This document shows, one piece after another, positions 48,001 through 59,591 of a stretch of 64,000 nucleotides of DNA. Position 1 is the stretch's first letter. Every line of letters starts with the position of its first letter. Source of the stretch: Morchella semilibera (taxonomy: Eukaryota > Ascomycota > Pezizomycetes > Pezizales > Morchellaceae); assembly GCA_009192285.1 (NCBI GenBank), contig WBVU01000012.1:1240001-1304000 (forward strand), written 5' to 3'. The notes beneath the pieces were generated by a model. It saw only the letters and a program-made list of their open reading frames with translations, had not been told where the DNA came from and ran no database searches. Made by a program: the position numbers and the translations under genes.

Positions 48001-48591
48001 TTTCTAGCTACTATAACTACATGTAGCCCTATTTTGTACGTAGGATATATATATCCTGAGATGGTTAAATACATGTACGTAACATGCCGTCTCGTTATTG
48101 ATTGGTAATGTAGCTGGGTATCAAAGTTTATATAGGAGATATCTCACCTTATTGGTTCTGTTGTTGATCTTCAATCTCGCATTAAGAGACGGGTCAATTC
48201 ATGTTTTAGTACGAATAACTAATTATAAGCTGTTCGTTGGTTTACTTATCACTCAGGCCGTGTCACGAGCGCTTGAGTTCTTACTTAATCCATTTACAGT
48301 ATCCACTCCCGTCTTGAAAATTCTACCCAATTATAAAATAGCTACCAATGAAATCATTTGAGTCATGCCAGGAGGAGACTCGAGTGATTGTACCCTTGGA
48401 AGACTTCCTGTGGAAATCTAGATTCCACAATCTGAATCTTAACACGGGGGGTCGGTCCAGATTCTAAATGCCAGAAACCTGAAAAGCAGCAATATGGTTG
48501 GTTGGTTGCGAGCCTTAAAATTTCAAAGCAGGTTAGGTTGATGGGCAATGATGCCGGCTCATATCATGTCTGTAGGTACATGTGCCTACAT

Positions 48592-48709
48592 GTACATCGA
48601 CAGGTAATAAGTGATGGAACGCTCTGAGAGTACAAACACCAAATGTTGGTGGCGTTTTACCAAAATAGGTATCCTCTATGTTCCATCACTTAATTACCCA
48701 CCGCTGTAC
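48592..48709 (+). mobile_element. MITE-like element, copy 1
   Basis: A 118-bp non-coding element with inverted ends of about 29 bp: GTAC, a variable 8-base step, then GGTAATAAGTGATGGAAC. The interior includes GAGAGTACAAACA and ACCAAAATAGGTAT. It contains no frame. A second copy lies 64 bp away in the opposite orientation. Confidence 0.75.
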
Positions 48710-48773
48710 GTTAGCACATGTCAGCACCCAACCCTTGTCCTATTGTGCGTGTAGATCTGGGCACGGTAACTAA

Positions 48774-48880
48774 GTACAGCTGTGGGTAATAAGTGATGGA
48801 ACACAGAGATACCTATTTTGGTAAACGCCACCTTGTTTGTACTCTCAGGGCGATCCATCACTTATTACCTGCCGCTGTAC
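48774..48880 (-). mobile_element. MITE-like element, copy 2 (inverted)
   Basis: A 107-bp copy of the element at 48592-48709 in reverse orientation, with the same ends and the same interior blocks but about 11 bp shorter in total. Ends begin and finish with GTAC, which may be part of the element or a duplicated target. Confidence 0.75.
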
Positions 48881-49156
48881 AAGGAAGTCCAAGCATTAGC
48901 CAAGAAGCTTATTTCTGGCGTTAACTACATGTAGTGGGGGGTTTTTTTTTAACCAAGCGTATGAATGAGTGTGCGGATGATATTGAACTATACAGGTCTA
49001 AGGCTGGGATAAGATGGAAACTACATGTACATGTACATAAGTATAGTACATGTAGGAGATCGCCTCAACCCCGCGTTAGCCCCACCATCCACCATCCTTT
49101 CACCCACACCAATCCAACTTTTCAACTTAGAGACAACCCAGTCCATCAACTAACAA

Positions 49157-49792
49157 ATGTCAAGTGCTTTTCCATCATTGAATAGAATCTCTCGTGAGAG
49201 GTTGAGTGCGTTGCTTCTGACAGAACCAACTGACCAGAAGGTTGTTGTTGTTGATGTGAGAGATTCAGGTGGGCTTTTGCAGAGTTTTTCATTCTTTTTC
49301 ATAATGAATTGGTTAAGACTCTGACTAGAGGGGTTAATCAACAGATCACATCGGTGGTCATATCAAATCTTCGCGTCATGTCCCCTCAGAAACACTGGAC
49401 TACAGCGCACCAGACCTTGCACGTCAGCTCAAGGGGGCTGAAAAGGTTGTCTTTCACTGTGCCCTCTCACAGGTTCGCGGTCCTAGTGCCGCTATAAAAT
49501 ACCTGCGTGAGCGTGAGAGATTATTCGGAGCAGACTCGACAGCCAGTGTTACAACTGAGAATATTGATGATGACGGAAAATCAAAAGAAAGAGATGATGA
49601 CGGAAAGGTTAAAAAGCAGGAGGTCTATGTACTCACTGGGGGTTTTGTTCAATGGCAGGAAAAGTATACTCGGATCGAACCAAGGCTTAGAGAAAGATAA
49701 GGATACTAATTGAGCGCAATAGATATGGAGACGATAAAAGACTGACCGAAAACTACAACAAAGAATTGTGGGCAGACGGGGGAAACTACTAG
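49157..49792 (+). CDS. rhodanese-domain phosphatase/arsenate reductase
   Basis: Three exons: 49157-49268, 49345-49663 and 49723-49792, giving 166 residues in phase. It opens MSSAFPSLNRISRERLSALL and then KVVVVDVRDSDHIGGHI across intron 1, the start of a rhodanese fold. The active-site loop is VVFHCALSQVRGPSAA (nucleophilic Cys with Arg), and the domain closes with VYVLTGGFVQWQEKYGDD across intron 2. This is the Cdc25-like group that includes yeast Ych1/Arr2 and fission yeast Ibp1, which are small phosphatases or arsenate reductases. The final exon (RLTENYNKELW) restores the usual C-terminus; reading through intron 2 would stop early. A charged linker (DDDGKSKERDDDGK) sits between the active site and the last strand. 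The substrate cannot be decided from sequence, and no arsenic genes lie nearby. Confidence 0.9.
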
Positions 49793-52700
49793 AGTAAGAC
49801 TAGGCTTGCTATCACCCCCATACAAGACCTTTATAAAATTGATCATGCATATCGGGCAACAGAAAACTTAAGATCCAATCTGTGTTAGAGCTACGGAATA
49901 CTGCTATTTCTGATTTCCATGGCTAGATATTCTAGCTAGAAGGAAAGATCGAGTGAGCCCATATGTCTTGATGGTGAATGGCATGTCCGATTATTCTTGC
50001 AGCCGAATTTGCTGCATATCAGGTTTTGTACCTTGTAATTTTGGAAGATATACTCAACCAGCCAGCTCCACGGAGTTGTCTAGAATCATTATTTAGCGGC
50101 ATGAAACTACCTATCATATCTTACAGTCTATATTTATCAAGAAAAATTACGAAAAAAATCTCTAACGCCTAGCTCCGGTAATACCGTGGTTCAGATATGT
50201 ATCAGTTCTCAATTACGCCATGTTGACGATGTTTCCCTTAATATCTACAAGTAGATAATTCAGATCTCGCCGGTTGTTGATCTCGCCGGCATTTTGTCTT
50301 GTTAAGCAGGTATAGCGAACGTAACACTCGGCGAATTTCCACGTTTTATAACCCCTTTTGACGTGGTCCCCCCTCAGGCGGTCAAACTGTCATGTTCCTC
50401 CAGATCGAACTCTTCACCCTCGCGGAAGACGCACTAGCATCCGCAATGCCGGATCGTGCATCATTGCAGGGAATATTACTGGTATGCGACCCAACGTCAA
50501 GGACGTTGGGTGCAACACGGGCCACTCTTACACGCTAAAGATCTTTTTGATTGGCGTACTGTGCTGTATTAGCATATCACAATTTGTGTACCACCAATGA
50601 CTGCGCTCAAATTTCAAAAGAAAACACTAAGGCAGAGAGCCTGATTCCAGACTTCCTGGAGATATTTCCACCTGCATACGTGTATACTCGCAATCTCATG
50701 GCGTTTTTGAACACGACTAATATTGCATAAACCCAAAAAACCGCCAAGACTACATTTTTGTATGGCATGTAATAGTGGTTGTGTTCAGAAACGCTATGAA
50801 GTTGCGAGTAGTTACTGTCTGGTACATAGGGCTTGATGAGCCGGTCACACTCACAAAAATCAGGAAAAAACTTAACCTTGTCTGGGGCTCAAGATATAGC
50901 TACTAGTCGTCTCTTATGTTCCTACTAATCTTCTATTTCCAAAATAAAAGCCCGGCAAGGCTCTCAGCCTCGTAAGAGAGATATGGGAAAACACGGCTAG
51001 AATGAAACTAAGTCTAGTAGATCCGAAGGCTGCCGGCGTTTTCACCGATGAGAAACTAAGAACCTTTGTGAAAATGGCCCAATAAACTGAATCAAGTACG
51101 TAAAAACGCCCCATGGTGGTTTCCAGTCTGTCTAGCCGACATCGTCACTTCTATAGTCATCGATGATCACTCGGGCTTTTGCAAAATCGGCTTTAGGAAA
51201 TGTGAGATTGAACGCCAAGGCATAGCCAGTATAACTTTATCACATGTATGTGCCCCAATATTTTATATTGAACTAATTTATAAAAGCGTTTACTTGAGCG
51301 TAGTTCAATATTAAATTAATCTGAGATGGATTTGTTTTTGGTTTTGCCCACCGGGCGTTCGTAGTACCCCGAACCCAACCTATTCAGGTGGGCACCAAAC
51401 CTATGTATAAATTCAATTGATATTATTTGGAGTAACTAAATTTGGAAAGATTCATTCTACTCGCGGCAGGTAAGAAGTACCCGAATATGCAAGTCTTGAG
51501 ATGCAATTCTTATTGGATTAAAAGAGGGAAATACACCAATGCAGTTCAGCTGCATTTTCGGATACTTGTTGCCTGTTGCGAGTAGCATTCTTTTATGTGC
51601 TGATTGGTAAATGAGTTGTCTTGGCGGGTGGACAGCAAATAAAAATTACACGTATGTACCACCCGTGACCGGGCTGATTTGACGAATCTAGAATTTTATT
51701 AGCCAAATAAAGTTCCCTCAACTATAGGTAGGCTAAGATCTCTTGCATAATCAATATGATAATTGGCACACAATACCCTGCCTGAGGCACATCTGCTTCA
51801 GTTTAATACGGCAAGTGCGAGTACCCCCGTCTTACGCCACCTTTATACCCAACAGAGTTGTGCCTAGCCTAGTGGCTATATTTCAACGAATTTCAACAAG
51901 ACACGAGTTTCAGAAGAAAAAAGAAACATTGAACATTGAACATTTCCTACTATGAGAACCTTACTTTAGTGCGCCCGGGTAAGTACCCGTTTTCCAATGG
52001 GAACTAGAGCCGCCCGAGCAGGACTAGCAACAGTTGCGTTAATTCTTTCATATGTCAAGCGGTAGAATTCAAAACCCGAAACATGATACACCGGCCATTC
52101 TAATCAAGAGGATATAGTATATAGCTCGGTTAATCTAAATAAAAGAAGAAAAAAAAGCACCTGTGTTCAATTGATAGTGTACCCGAAACCAAACCAGGTA
52201 TCTCGGCAGTTGCCTGTAGATCAACGTTGACATTTAGTTGGGTCTGCACGTGGAAATAGATCTTGGTACATATTGGCATAAACTTTAGGGGGGTAGTAGT
52301 TTATAATCGTGATTAATAATGTGTTAATATTGAGAAGGCAGCACGGAGAGGTGGATTATTAGACTGGTGTTTTCATTTTTATGAAAAAAACATAACCGCC
52401 AAAAGGTTGAGTCATATCACTTACGTGCTAATTCCTTTTCTTTTTCCCTAAAGTTTATGCATCCATCCGGTTGGTAAGAAACAAATTATACTCCGCTAGA
52501 CACGAGCGTGGCCTAAAAAGTAAAGAAAAATATCTCTCAATCCCATCAATCCCAAAACCAAGGTTCAGGACCTTTTGAAACTTCTTAAAGCAATGTACCT
52601 ACTTTGTGAACCCGAATACTAAAAGCAATATCCTCTACCAGATCTGACCGGCAGTGAGTAGGATCCCTGGGTCACTTATATGCATGTGCCTTGCTTATCA

Positions 52701-55410
52701 GTTTCCCACGTGTGATAAATTACGTCTTTGCACATGATGGGTCCCAAAAACCCAACCTGGTTCATGCAATCGCCCGGGAGCAACTTGATCTGCTCCCTCC
52801 CTCTCTCCCTTTCTGAGGTAGTAGTGGATCGCGGGTAAGATTCAGATCGAGAAGATCTTACGGGACGGCACACCCTAGGGGAATGTTCGCGGGTCGATCT
52901 CCCTCCAGTACTGGCAATGGCGCCAGGGAGGATAGAAGGGGAGTCGAATTGGGAGAAAGGACCCAATTGAGGCGGAAAAAGCAAATAAAAGTCTATCATT
53001 TAGGCATGGTGTGTCCTGCATGAGGTACTGTCTGGACTACATGCGCATGTACCGCAATTTCTGGATTTGCGAATAAGATACATTTTCGGTGAATGACCCC
53101 GAGTGATTTTCGGTGAACCAATATAAGTCATTGGAAAACCTAACCCTGGCCCGGTCGAGTATGCAGTATGCAATGTGCTGCAGTGTCGATAATGGGTAAT
53201 GAGCCATTTTATTTTCCTCGAGTCCTCTCCGTTTACCATCTTCTCCCGGTTGGTACCGGGCTCAATGACAGTCGTGGGTGGGGGTTACCTGTGATGAAAA
53301 TCACCCCCATGCGCAAAGTCAATGATTGTAATGTACGGTATAAAATCGAGTGGCTAGCCAATACAATGTACACCTCTACACGTCAATCAACCCCACCCTG
53401 TAGAGTATGGAGATCATTGATATGGTGGATGAGGTACAGTAAGTATCTTGACGTCAGCCAGCATACCAAGGCCTAACGTCTGCTGTCAAAGAATCGGTGA
53501 GAAGGTTAAAATTGCATCTTCACCGCAGGTGCACATTTCAGCAAAGTCCCAATGTCGGTTGATGACATAACGATACCGACATACCTGTGCGGTAATCGAT
53601 ATTATATTTGCCTATGCTTTTGCCAAGGGACAGACTTCGAACCGGGGCGTCACATCAAAGCACAGAGCAAGAATTGAAAAAGTCGTAGCGAGCACTGGAT
53701 ATGGATATTTAATTCCTAACTAGCTGGGATTTACTGCCAGCAGATTTTAGGCATCCCAGCGGCACCTGACCAAGTCCAGTGGAATTTTTGGACCGTTATG
53801 TGGGGGTCGAACAATAATGCGTACTCCAACCTTCCCAAGCCCGGGTTGCATAGCTCATAGTGAAAAAGATTAGCAGTCTTTTCAAGACTAGAGTACCCTA
53901 TTGGATCAATGTTCATTGCTCATTCGATCTAGGGCTCACCCAACATCGAGGTAAAGTCACCAATGTGTAGAGGCTGGAAAGAACCGAATGCGAGGCCAAG
54001 GTACACCAACTGGAATAGGATCACCCTTGTGCATTGAATTAAGTGGCTCCGTGAGTTGCATCACTCCTTCGAGGCAGAGAATTGGAAAGTATATCGATCT
54101 ACTAGAAGGGGTTGTGGGTTAGGGTTGTAGCTCTAGGACTCGGTCTACTAGCAGACATAGTACTTTGAATTAGCTGCAAGAGGTTGCGTAAACGCCTTCC
54201 CTACACAGTTGACATTCTATCTGTTACTCTTAGTAGAAGTCGTCCCAGCTAAGGCTCGGAATTATCGAGGCTATGAAATTGGCCGAAAGAACGTTATCAG
54301 TGGGCCGGAGGTGCTTTCTCCTTCATTATACGACTACGTATTGATATCGGGGTCGGGGGTGTGGGGCTACCATGATCCAGTGCCTAAAGTTATTGGCTAT
54401 AGAGCAATTTGGAAATGGGTGATTTCGGCGTGGTTTTGCATCCCCGGCGGTGATTTATGTCCAGGCGCTGTACCTGATGCTGTCAACTTACTATCCCAAC
54501 TGTGCATGCAATTGGAGCAAATCCTCCTCTGACCAACAATGTTCAACCGGAACTCGATTACTATTTCCAAAAGAAACTGCTTTTAGCCCCATAATATACA
54601 AGCATCGCTTGCTTGCCTGAGGTCTGCCTTGACCGAAGGGTATGACGAAAACATTCATCACCTCTCGTTCTAAGCTGCATGTATGCCAGGCCCCACTCGA
54701 GACAACATCATCATTTTAAGCTTCACCGTAGCATTTTAAGCTTCACCGTATCCCCGGTAGCTGCCTGAAGTCTATATGTGTTTTTGGACGTTTCATAGCG
54801 CCCCGAGCTCCTGCATGAGTGGGGCATGTCACTTCATATCTCATACTACATGTATTCATAGCTACAACCTCTCGATCTCACTAGGTAGGCCGTCTCTAGG
54901 TCCCTAAGGACCAATCCTTATTGTTCTGTTGGCTGTTCTGCATCTATCTCATGTTTCCTGCCCCGTGCTAAGAGGCCTGAGGGGCCCTAGGAGAAGGTCT
55001 TACAGTGGTCGAAGGTGAAGGAGGTATACCAGGCTCGCAATGACGCACTGGTATATCGACAATAGTCTTTTACATTGCGGTTTACTCAACTAACGTCTGC
55101 CCTATCGATGATTTAGTAAATGTAATTGATTAAGCTGGGTGTGCAACTATAAGCATAAAGGGGTGAAATTGACTCTTATAATTTATGCTACCCGAAATAA
55201 CGTTTATCCAATTATCCATTTATTTTATACCGTGTATATAGCCTCTAACTGGCTGCCCATGCCAACTACATACCTATGCTATCCTAGACATAAAAAAATG
55301 AAGGGAAAGAACTTATTATACCGTTCGTCACACATGACATCTAACAACACAAGAAAGCCCTATGATGTCTGGGCTGCTAAAGCGGGCAGATCTCTGGCCA
55401 ACTATACCAG
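49793..55410. other. 5.6-kb spacer
   Basis: No gene was recognised. A 45-residue plus-strand open frame (50948-51085; contains EIWENTARMKLSLVDPKAAG) looks more protein-like than its surroundings but has no start or convincing partner exon. A tandem 20-bp duplication (CATTTTAAGCTTCACCGTAG) lies near 54712-54750. Confidence 0.5.
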
Positions 55411-56552
55411 CTACACATACCGTAATTTCCTCCTAATCTTTTCTCTTCCCCGAGAACCCCCATACCCGTACCCTCCACCTCTCGTAACTCCCTTGAATCC
55501 GCCATACCCTCCTTCCCCGTAGCTCCCACCGCCTGTGCTCGCACCACTAACTCCTCTTACGCCCACCCCATTCCCAATAATCCCCCCTCTGCCTCCTCCC
55601 CCACCACCTCTCCGTTTCCTCAACATCACCCCCGCCGCTCCGGCCAGCCCCACGACAATAACCACGACCAGAATCCACACAAGCAAGTTCCCTTCCTCGT
55701 CCTCAATTTTCCCAGACCGTAACGATGGCAACTCAGTCGACGCATACCACCTCACCGCAAACCTTAGCGTCAAGGGATCCCCGATAATAATCCTGGTTGA
55801 CTCTAGTAGTGGGCTGGTGCTATATGCAGTCGCGGAATCAATCACGCCCGGTGAAGAGAGGTGAAAAATCACGTTCATACGGTTTGCGATATGGAGATGG
55901 GAGAATTCGAGTTTCCCGGCAAGGGAGAAGACTGTTAACCATAATGCCCATATTAGCACCCCGTTCTTACTCCAAACGGCTCCCCCCATTGAGCTACTAC
56001 TACTAGGAACACATACCTAAAGGGATCCACTCGGCCCCTTCCACCGCACCCCCAACACCCACATGTCCCACTTCAAACCCGCTCCCCAGTGGCCTTGCGG
56101 GGACACGACACGCAAGTGGCGTATCATGGTGCACATAGAACTCCAACAGATGGAACATCTCGTCCGATAGAAACGGGATCGTACAGTTCAACTCCCTATG
56201 ATCACGATTGAATCCAAACGCCAACGGCGTATTCGTCTCGTTGCATGTCGCGAATGGGCTGTACTGCAGCGCACCGGTGGTGGGGTCTTGGATATGGTCG
56301 CCAGTCTCACTTTACAGTGTTAGGAATTGGAGGCTATGATTCTTTTTTTTGTTTTGTATGGATGGGCCTTAATAGCAGATGCAGCAAGTAATTAATAATA
56401 ACATACATTGAGCGGCTGAGGCACGACACTTCGATGTGGTCTGCGTAGACGTATTCGACATTTTCAGCCTCTTTGGAGCTGTGGACTACGTGTGCTGTTG
56501 CTGATAACAGTAGTGGCAACAAGAGCCTGAGTGTGAAAGGACGTAAACGCAT
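55411..56552 (-). CDS. type I membrane protein, conserved, function unknown
   Basis: Three exons: 56552-56407, 56309-56017 and 55931-55411, giving 319 residues with consistent phases. An N-terminal signal peptide (MRLRPFTLRLLLPLLLSATA) precedes a lumenal or extracellular domain. That domain contains ADHIEVSCLSRSIETGDHI, CNETNTPLAFGFNRDHREL, CRVPARPLGSGF and SHLHIANRMNVIFHL, and then STRIIIGDPLTLRFAVRWY. One membrane segment follows (LLVWILVVVIVVGLAGAAGV), then a basic stop-transfer KRR and a Gly/Tyr-rich cytoplasmic tail. The Cys pattern and the IGDPLxLxxxVRWY block recall uncharacterised membrane proteins that I believe are widespread in ascomycetes; I cannot name a family. Intron 1 ends in AAG, the least standard splice site here. 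Endoplasmic reticulum or cell-surface location is inferred. Confidence 0.85.
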
Positions 56553-57368
56553 TGTCTGGGGGTGTTACAAACGAGAGAAGCTATCTAGATATATAGAGAT
56601 AAGGATAAAGCAGGGTGAAGGTTGTGGGGGAAGAGAGCTGGAACTTGGGGGGGAGACAAGGGTCTCTCTCTTTCTCCCTCTCTCTCTTTTTTGATATGCA
56701 GATAGGTACGTAAGGAGTTCTTTGTCTCTGTGCAACCAGAAATTCAAAAGGGGCCACCCGTCACGAGCAAAGTGACTTCAAGACTTGGCTAAAGAAGACT
56801 AGGCGCCCCTAAACCTCTTTGGAAAAAAAAAAAAAAACTCAAACTCAACCTCACACTATCGGGAATTCACAACTTGCACATGTTCATCAGCTCTTGTACT
56901 TGTACTGAGGGGCTGGATTTCTTATATCAAATTTGAATTCTGTGATAAAAACATGAAAAAGAAGACAAGCGGAATACCACTTTTGCACCCTTCACCCCTA
57001 CAAAAACCCTGACACGCTACGTACGCGCGCGCCCTCTGCTCTCGCTCTCTTTCACTCTCTCTCTTCATCTTTTCCCGAACCACCCAATTGCTTTTTATAT
57101 AATCCCTCCGAAAGAAGCCTCGAAGAAACAAAGAAAACGAGAAAAAAAACCCAATAGGTGGAACAAAAAAGGGGACCGCAAAACACAATTGGCAAAAAAA
57201 TGCATGCAATGGGGGGAGGAAGAGAAATATCCACGGAGATAAAACAGGAATAAAAACATTGATTTGAAGAAAAGCTGCAAATGGGGTACAAAAAAAGACC
57301 ACCCCTTTCCACCAAAAAACAAATATAAAAACCCCTATCTAGACTAGTATGTAGCGATAATAGCAGTT
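56553..57368. other. spacer between membrane protein and YPK genes
   Basis: This is the upstream region of the membrane protein and the downstream region of the kinase. It is rich in A-runs and CT/GA tracts. The minus-strand frames at 56922-57322 are artefacts of poly-T and CT stretches. Confidence 0.5.
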
Positions 57369-59591
57369 CTACCTATCAATGACACTTCCCGGGCCGGGAT
57401 CCCTCACACTGCCAGGCTCGCCTGTGGCAAGCTGCCCCGGACGGTTGTAACTCCATCCGGTAAACTGCTGCTGCACAGATTGACTGAGGAAGTCGCCGTC
57501 AACTACAGAGTCGGTGGGAACTTCGCTGGTGAATTCTTTGTCGAAGTTTGCCGTGTCCATAGCGTTCACCTAAAGGTTTAATATTAGCCTTCAAACTTCA
57601 ACCTTCATCTTCTGTAGAGGAAAGTATATAACATACCACATTGGGCCTGAAAGTGGGCTGGATCTTCTTCTGTAGGAGTCTTTTCCAGTCGACAGTCTCA
57701 AAGAATCTGTGGGCCTTGATCTCGGAGGCACCGCCGGCACCGAGACGGCGGGCGGGGTCGCGATCGAGTAGGCGGGTGAGAAGCGATTTTGCGTCGCGGT
57801 CAATGTCTGCGGGGAACTGAAGCGGGTCCTGGGAGGATTTTGCGGTACATCTCATTTGTGTTTTCATCGTAGAATGGAGGCAGTCCAGTCAACATCTCGT
57901 AGAGGAGAACACCGAGAGTCCACCAATCTACTGTCTTGGTGTAGCCTTGACCGAGGAGGAGCTCAGGGGCAAGATATTCGGGGGTTCCGCAGAATGCTGG
58001 GTGGGGTGTTAGTTAAACCTTCTTTCTGCATTGCAAACTGCAACTAGGGGGGGGGGCATACTGTTGGTCCTGTCCTCCTCCTTCATGTTCAGCTTGCAAA
58101 GACCGAAATCGCAAAGAGCAATGTGTCCGGTATAGTCGAGCAAGATATTCTCGGGCTTGAGATCACGGTAAATGACGTTGAAGCCGTGAAGGCACTCGAG
58201 GGCGCAGAGCAGCTCTGCCGTATAGAATCGCGAGCGGTTGATGTCGAACTTACCCTCGCGCTGCAGGTGATGGAAAAGCTCACCGCCGTTAACAAAGGCC
58301 AGCACAAGGTAGAGCTTCTCGGGGCGACTGGAATGAGAACTTAAGCGGTACGATGAACGGGTTGTTGATCTGGGCCAGGACAGTGCGCTCGGCGAGCGTG
58401 TGGTTGACTTCGGATCGGGAGATGATGTGAGCTTTTCGGATGGTCTTGAGAGCATACACTCGCTGCGTATCGCGTTTCCTGGAAAGGGAAACATGTTAAT
58501 AGAAGAACTGTAAACCGGGATTACTGATATATATACATACTTGACCTGCATGACCTTTCCGAAACTACCCTTTCCGACCACCTTCAAGAGGTCAAAGTCA
58601 TCAATGGTAAGTGGCATATCCTGATTACGCCTATACTCGACACCTATCTTCACGCTTCCCGTCGAATTGCTCAACGCGACCCAGTCCGTACCGCTGAATC
58701 CGGGGGCCGGTGGCTCACGACTCTTCTTCGATGACGGCGGGACGGGTTCCTCGAACCTAGGGTTGACACGGCAGCTGCCGAGGAAGAGGTCCTCATCGCG
58801 ACCGCCCGAGCCTGGGTTGCGCATATAGATGCCGAGGGAGAGCTCAGTGTCGCGACTGACATCGAACTTGTATTGTGTGCTATATCCCGCGAACATTGGT
58901 GAGTCAAGGGTACCCGAGTTAGCATTGACGATGACCTGTGTCTTGTCGAACTCGATGACGCAGTATGTGCGGAAGAGCTTTGAGATGTTCCTCTGGTGGC
59001 CATGGTGAACTGCAGCGGAGTTATTTGCGGTGCCGGGGCGCGAGCCACCGTGCGAGGAGGAGGATGAGGGCCGCTGGGTATTGTATTGTTGATGCGAAGG
59101 CGGAAGGGACAGGGATTTGGCTTCGTGCAGGGTCACGATTAGGAGTCCGGGTTTCACGGTGGATGTGGGGTGGGCATCACCGGGGTTGGTAGAGGTGGAG
59201 GTGGGGACGGTGCCGTCGGCTGCGACGAGGGTAGCGGTCGAGGCCTGGGCATTTGTATTTGGAGTAATTGTAGAGGTAGAGGACGAACGGGACTCCTTGG
59301 ATGAGGGAGTGCCCAGATGTGTCTCCTTGAGCTCTGTGGGGCCGCGGGGGGCAGGTTAGCAAGCTCCACTGAGGGGTTGTTTAGCTCGAAATGGGTGTTT
59401 ACGGGGGTTTGAGGCTCAACAAAGGGATCTGTATGGAGCGTATGTGCATATATATAGTCAAAGGGGGGTAAAAGGGGGGGGGGGGGGGTAAGGGGGCAAG
59501 GGGGTAGATCAAGAATAACGGAGGAGGGAATAAGGAATAAAAGAAGAGCCTACTCACGCTTTAGAGATTTTGGCAGCTTCCACGACGACAT
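57369..59591 (-). CDS. ypkA: Ypk/YpkA-family AGC protein kinase, two frame slips
   Basis: Five exons: 59591-59558, 59333-58541, 58478-58062, 57996-57637 and 57569-57369, about 600 residues. It begins [19 protein letters not shown], then a Ser/Thr linker and a C2-like region ([34 protein letters not shown]). The kinase domain shows [41 protein letters not shown] and the activation loop [15 protein letters not shown]. The tail carries the hydrophobic motif FTGWSY, the TORC2 target. Ypk kinases act downstream of sphingolipid-activated PDK1 homologues and TORC2 to control membrane lipids, endocytosis and wall integrity. Two +1 slips break the frame: the GGGG run at 58321-58324 (SP then EKLYLVLAF) and the GGG run at 57831-57833 (KIL then QDPLQFP). 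No intron accounts for either, and conservation is high on both sides, so sequencing error is more likely than a pseudogene. Confidence 0.9.

Larger units (their letters stand above)
44866..49156. other. spacer upstream of FKBP12
   Basis: It holds the FKBP12 promoter, then AT-rich DNA with many TACATGTA palindromes (45369, 45380, 45402, 47287, 47690, 48017, 48069, 48586, 48921, 49020) and the two MITE-like copies at 48592-48880. No host gene was recognised. Small frames at 45923-46198 and 48098-48361 lack support. Confidence 0.5.

Noticed and set aside
50948-51085. 45-residue protein-like plus-strand frame
   Set aside because: It has no start codon, no clear acceptor and no neighbouring exon. 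It could be a gene fragment, but support is too thin for a gene call.
54117-54131. Telomere-like GGGTTAGGG
   Set aside because: It is a single short match with no tandem array.
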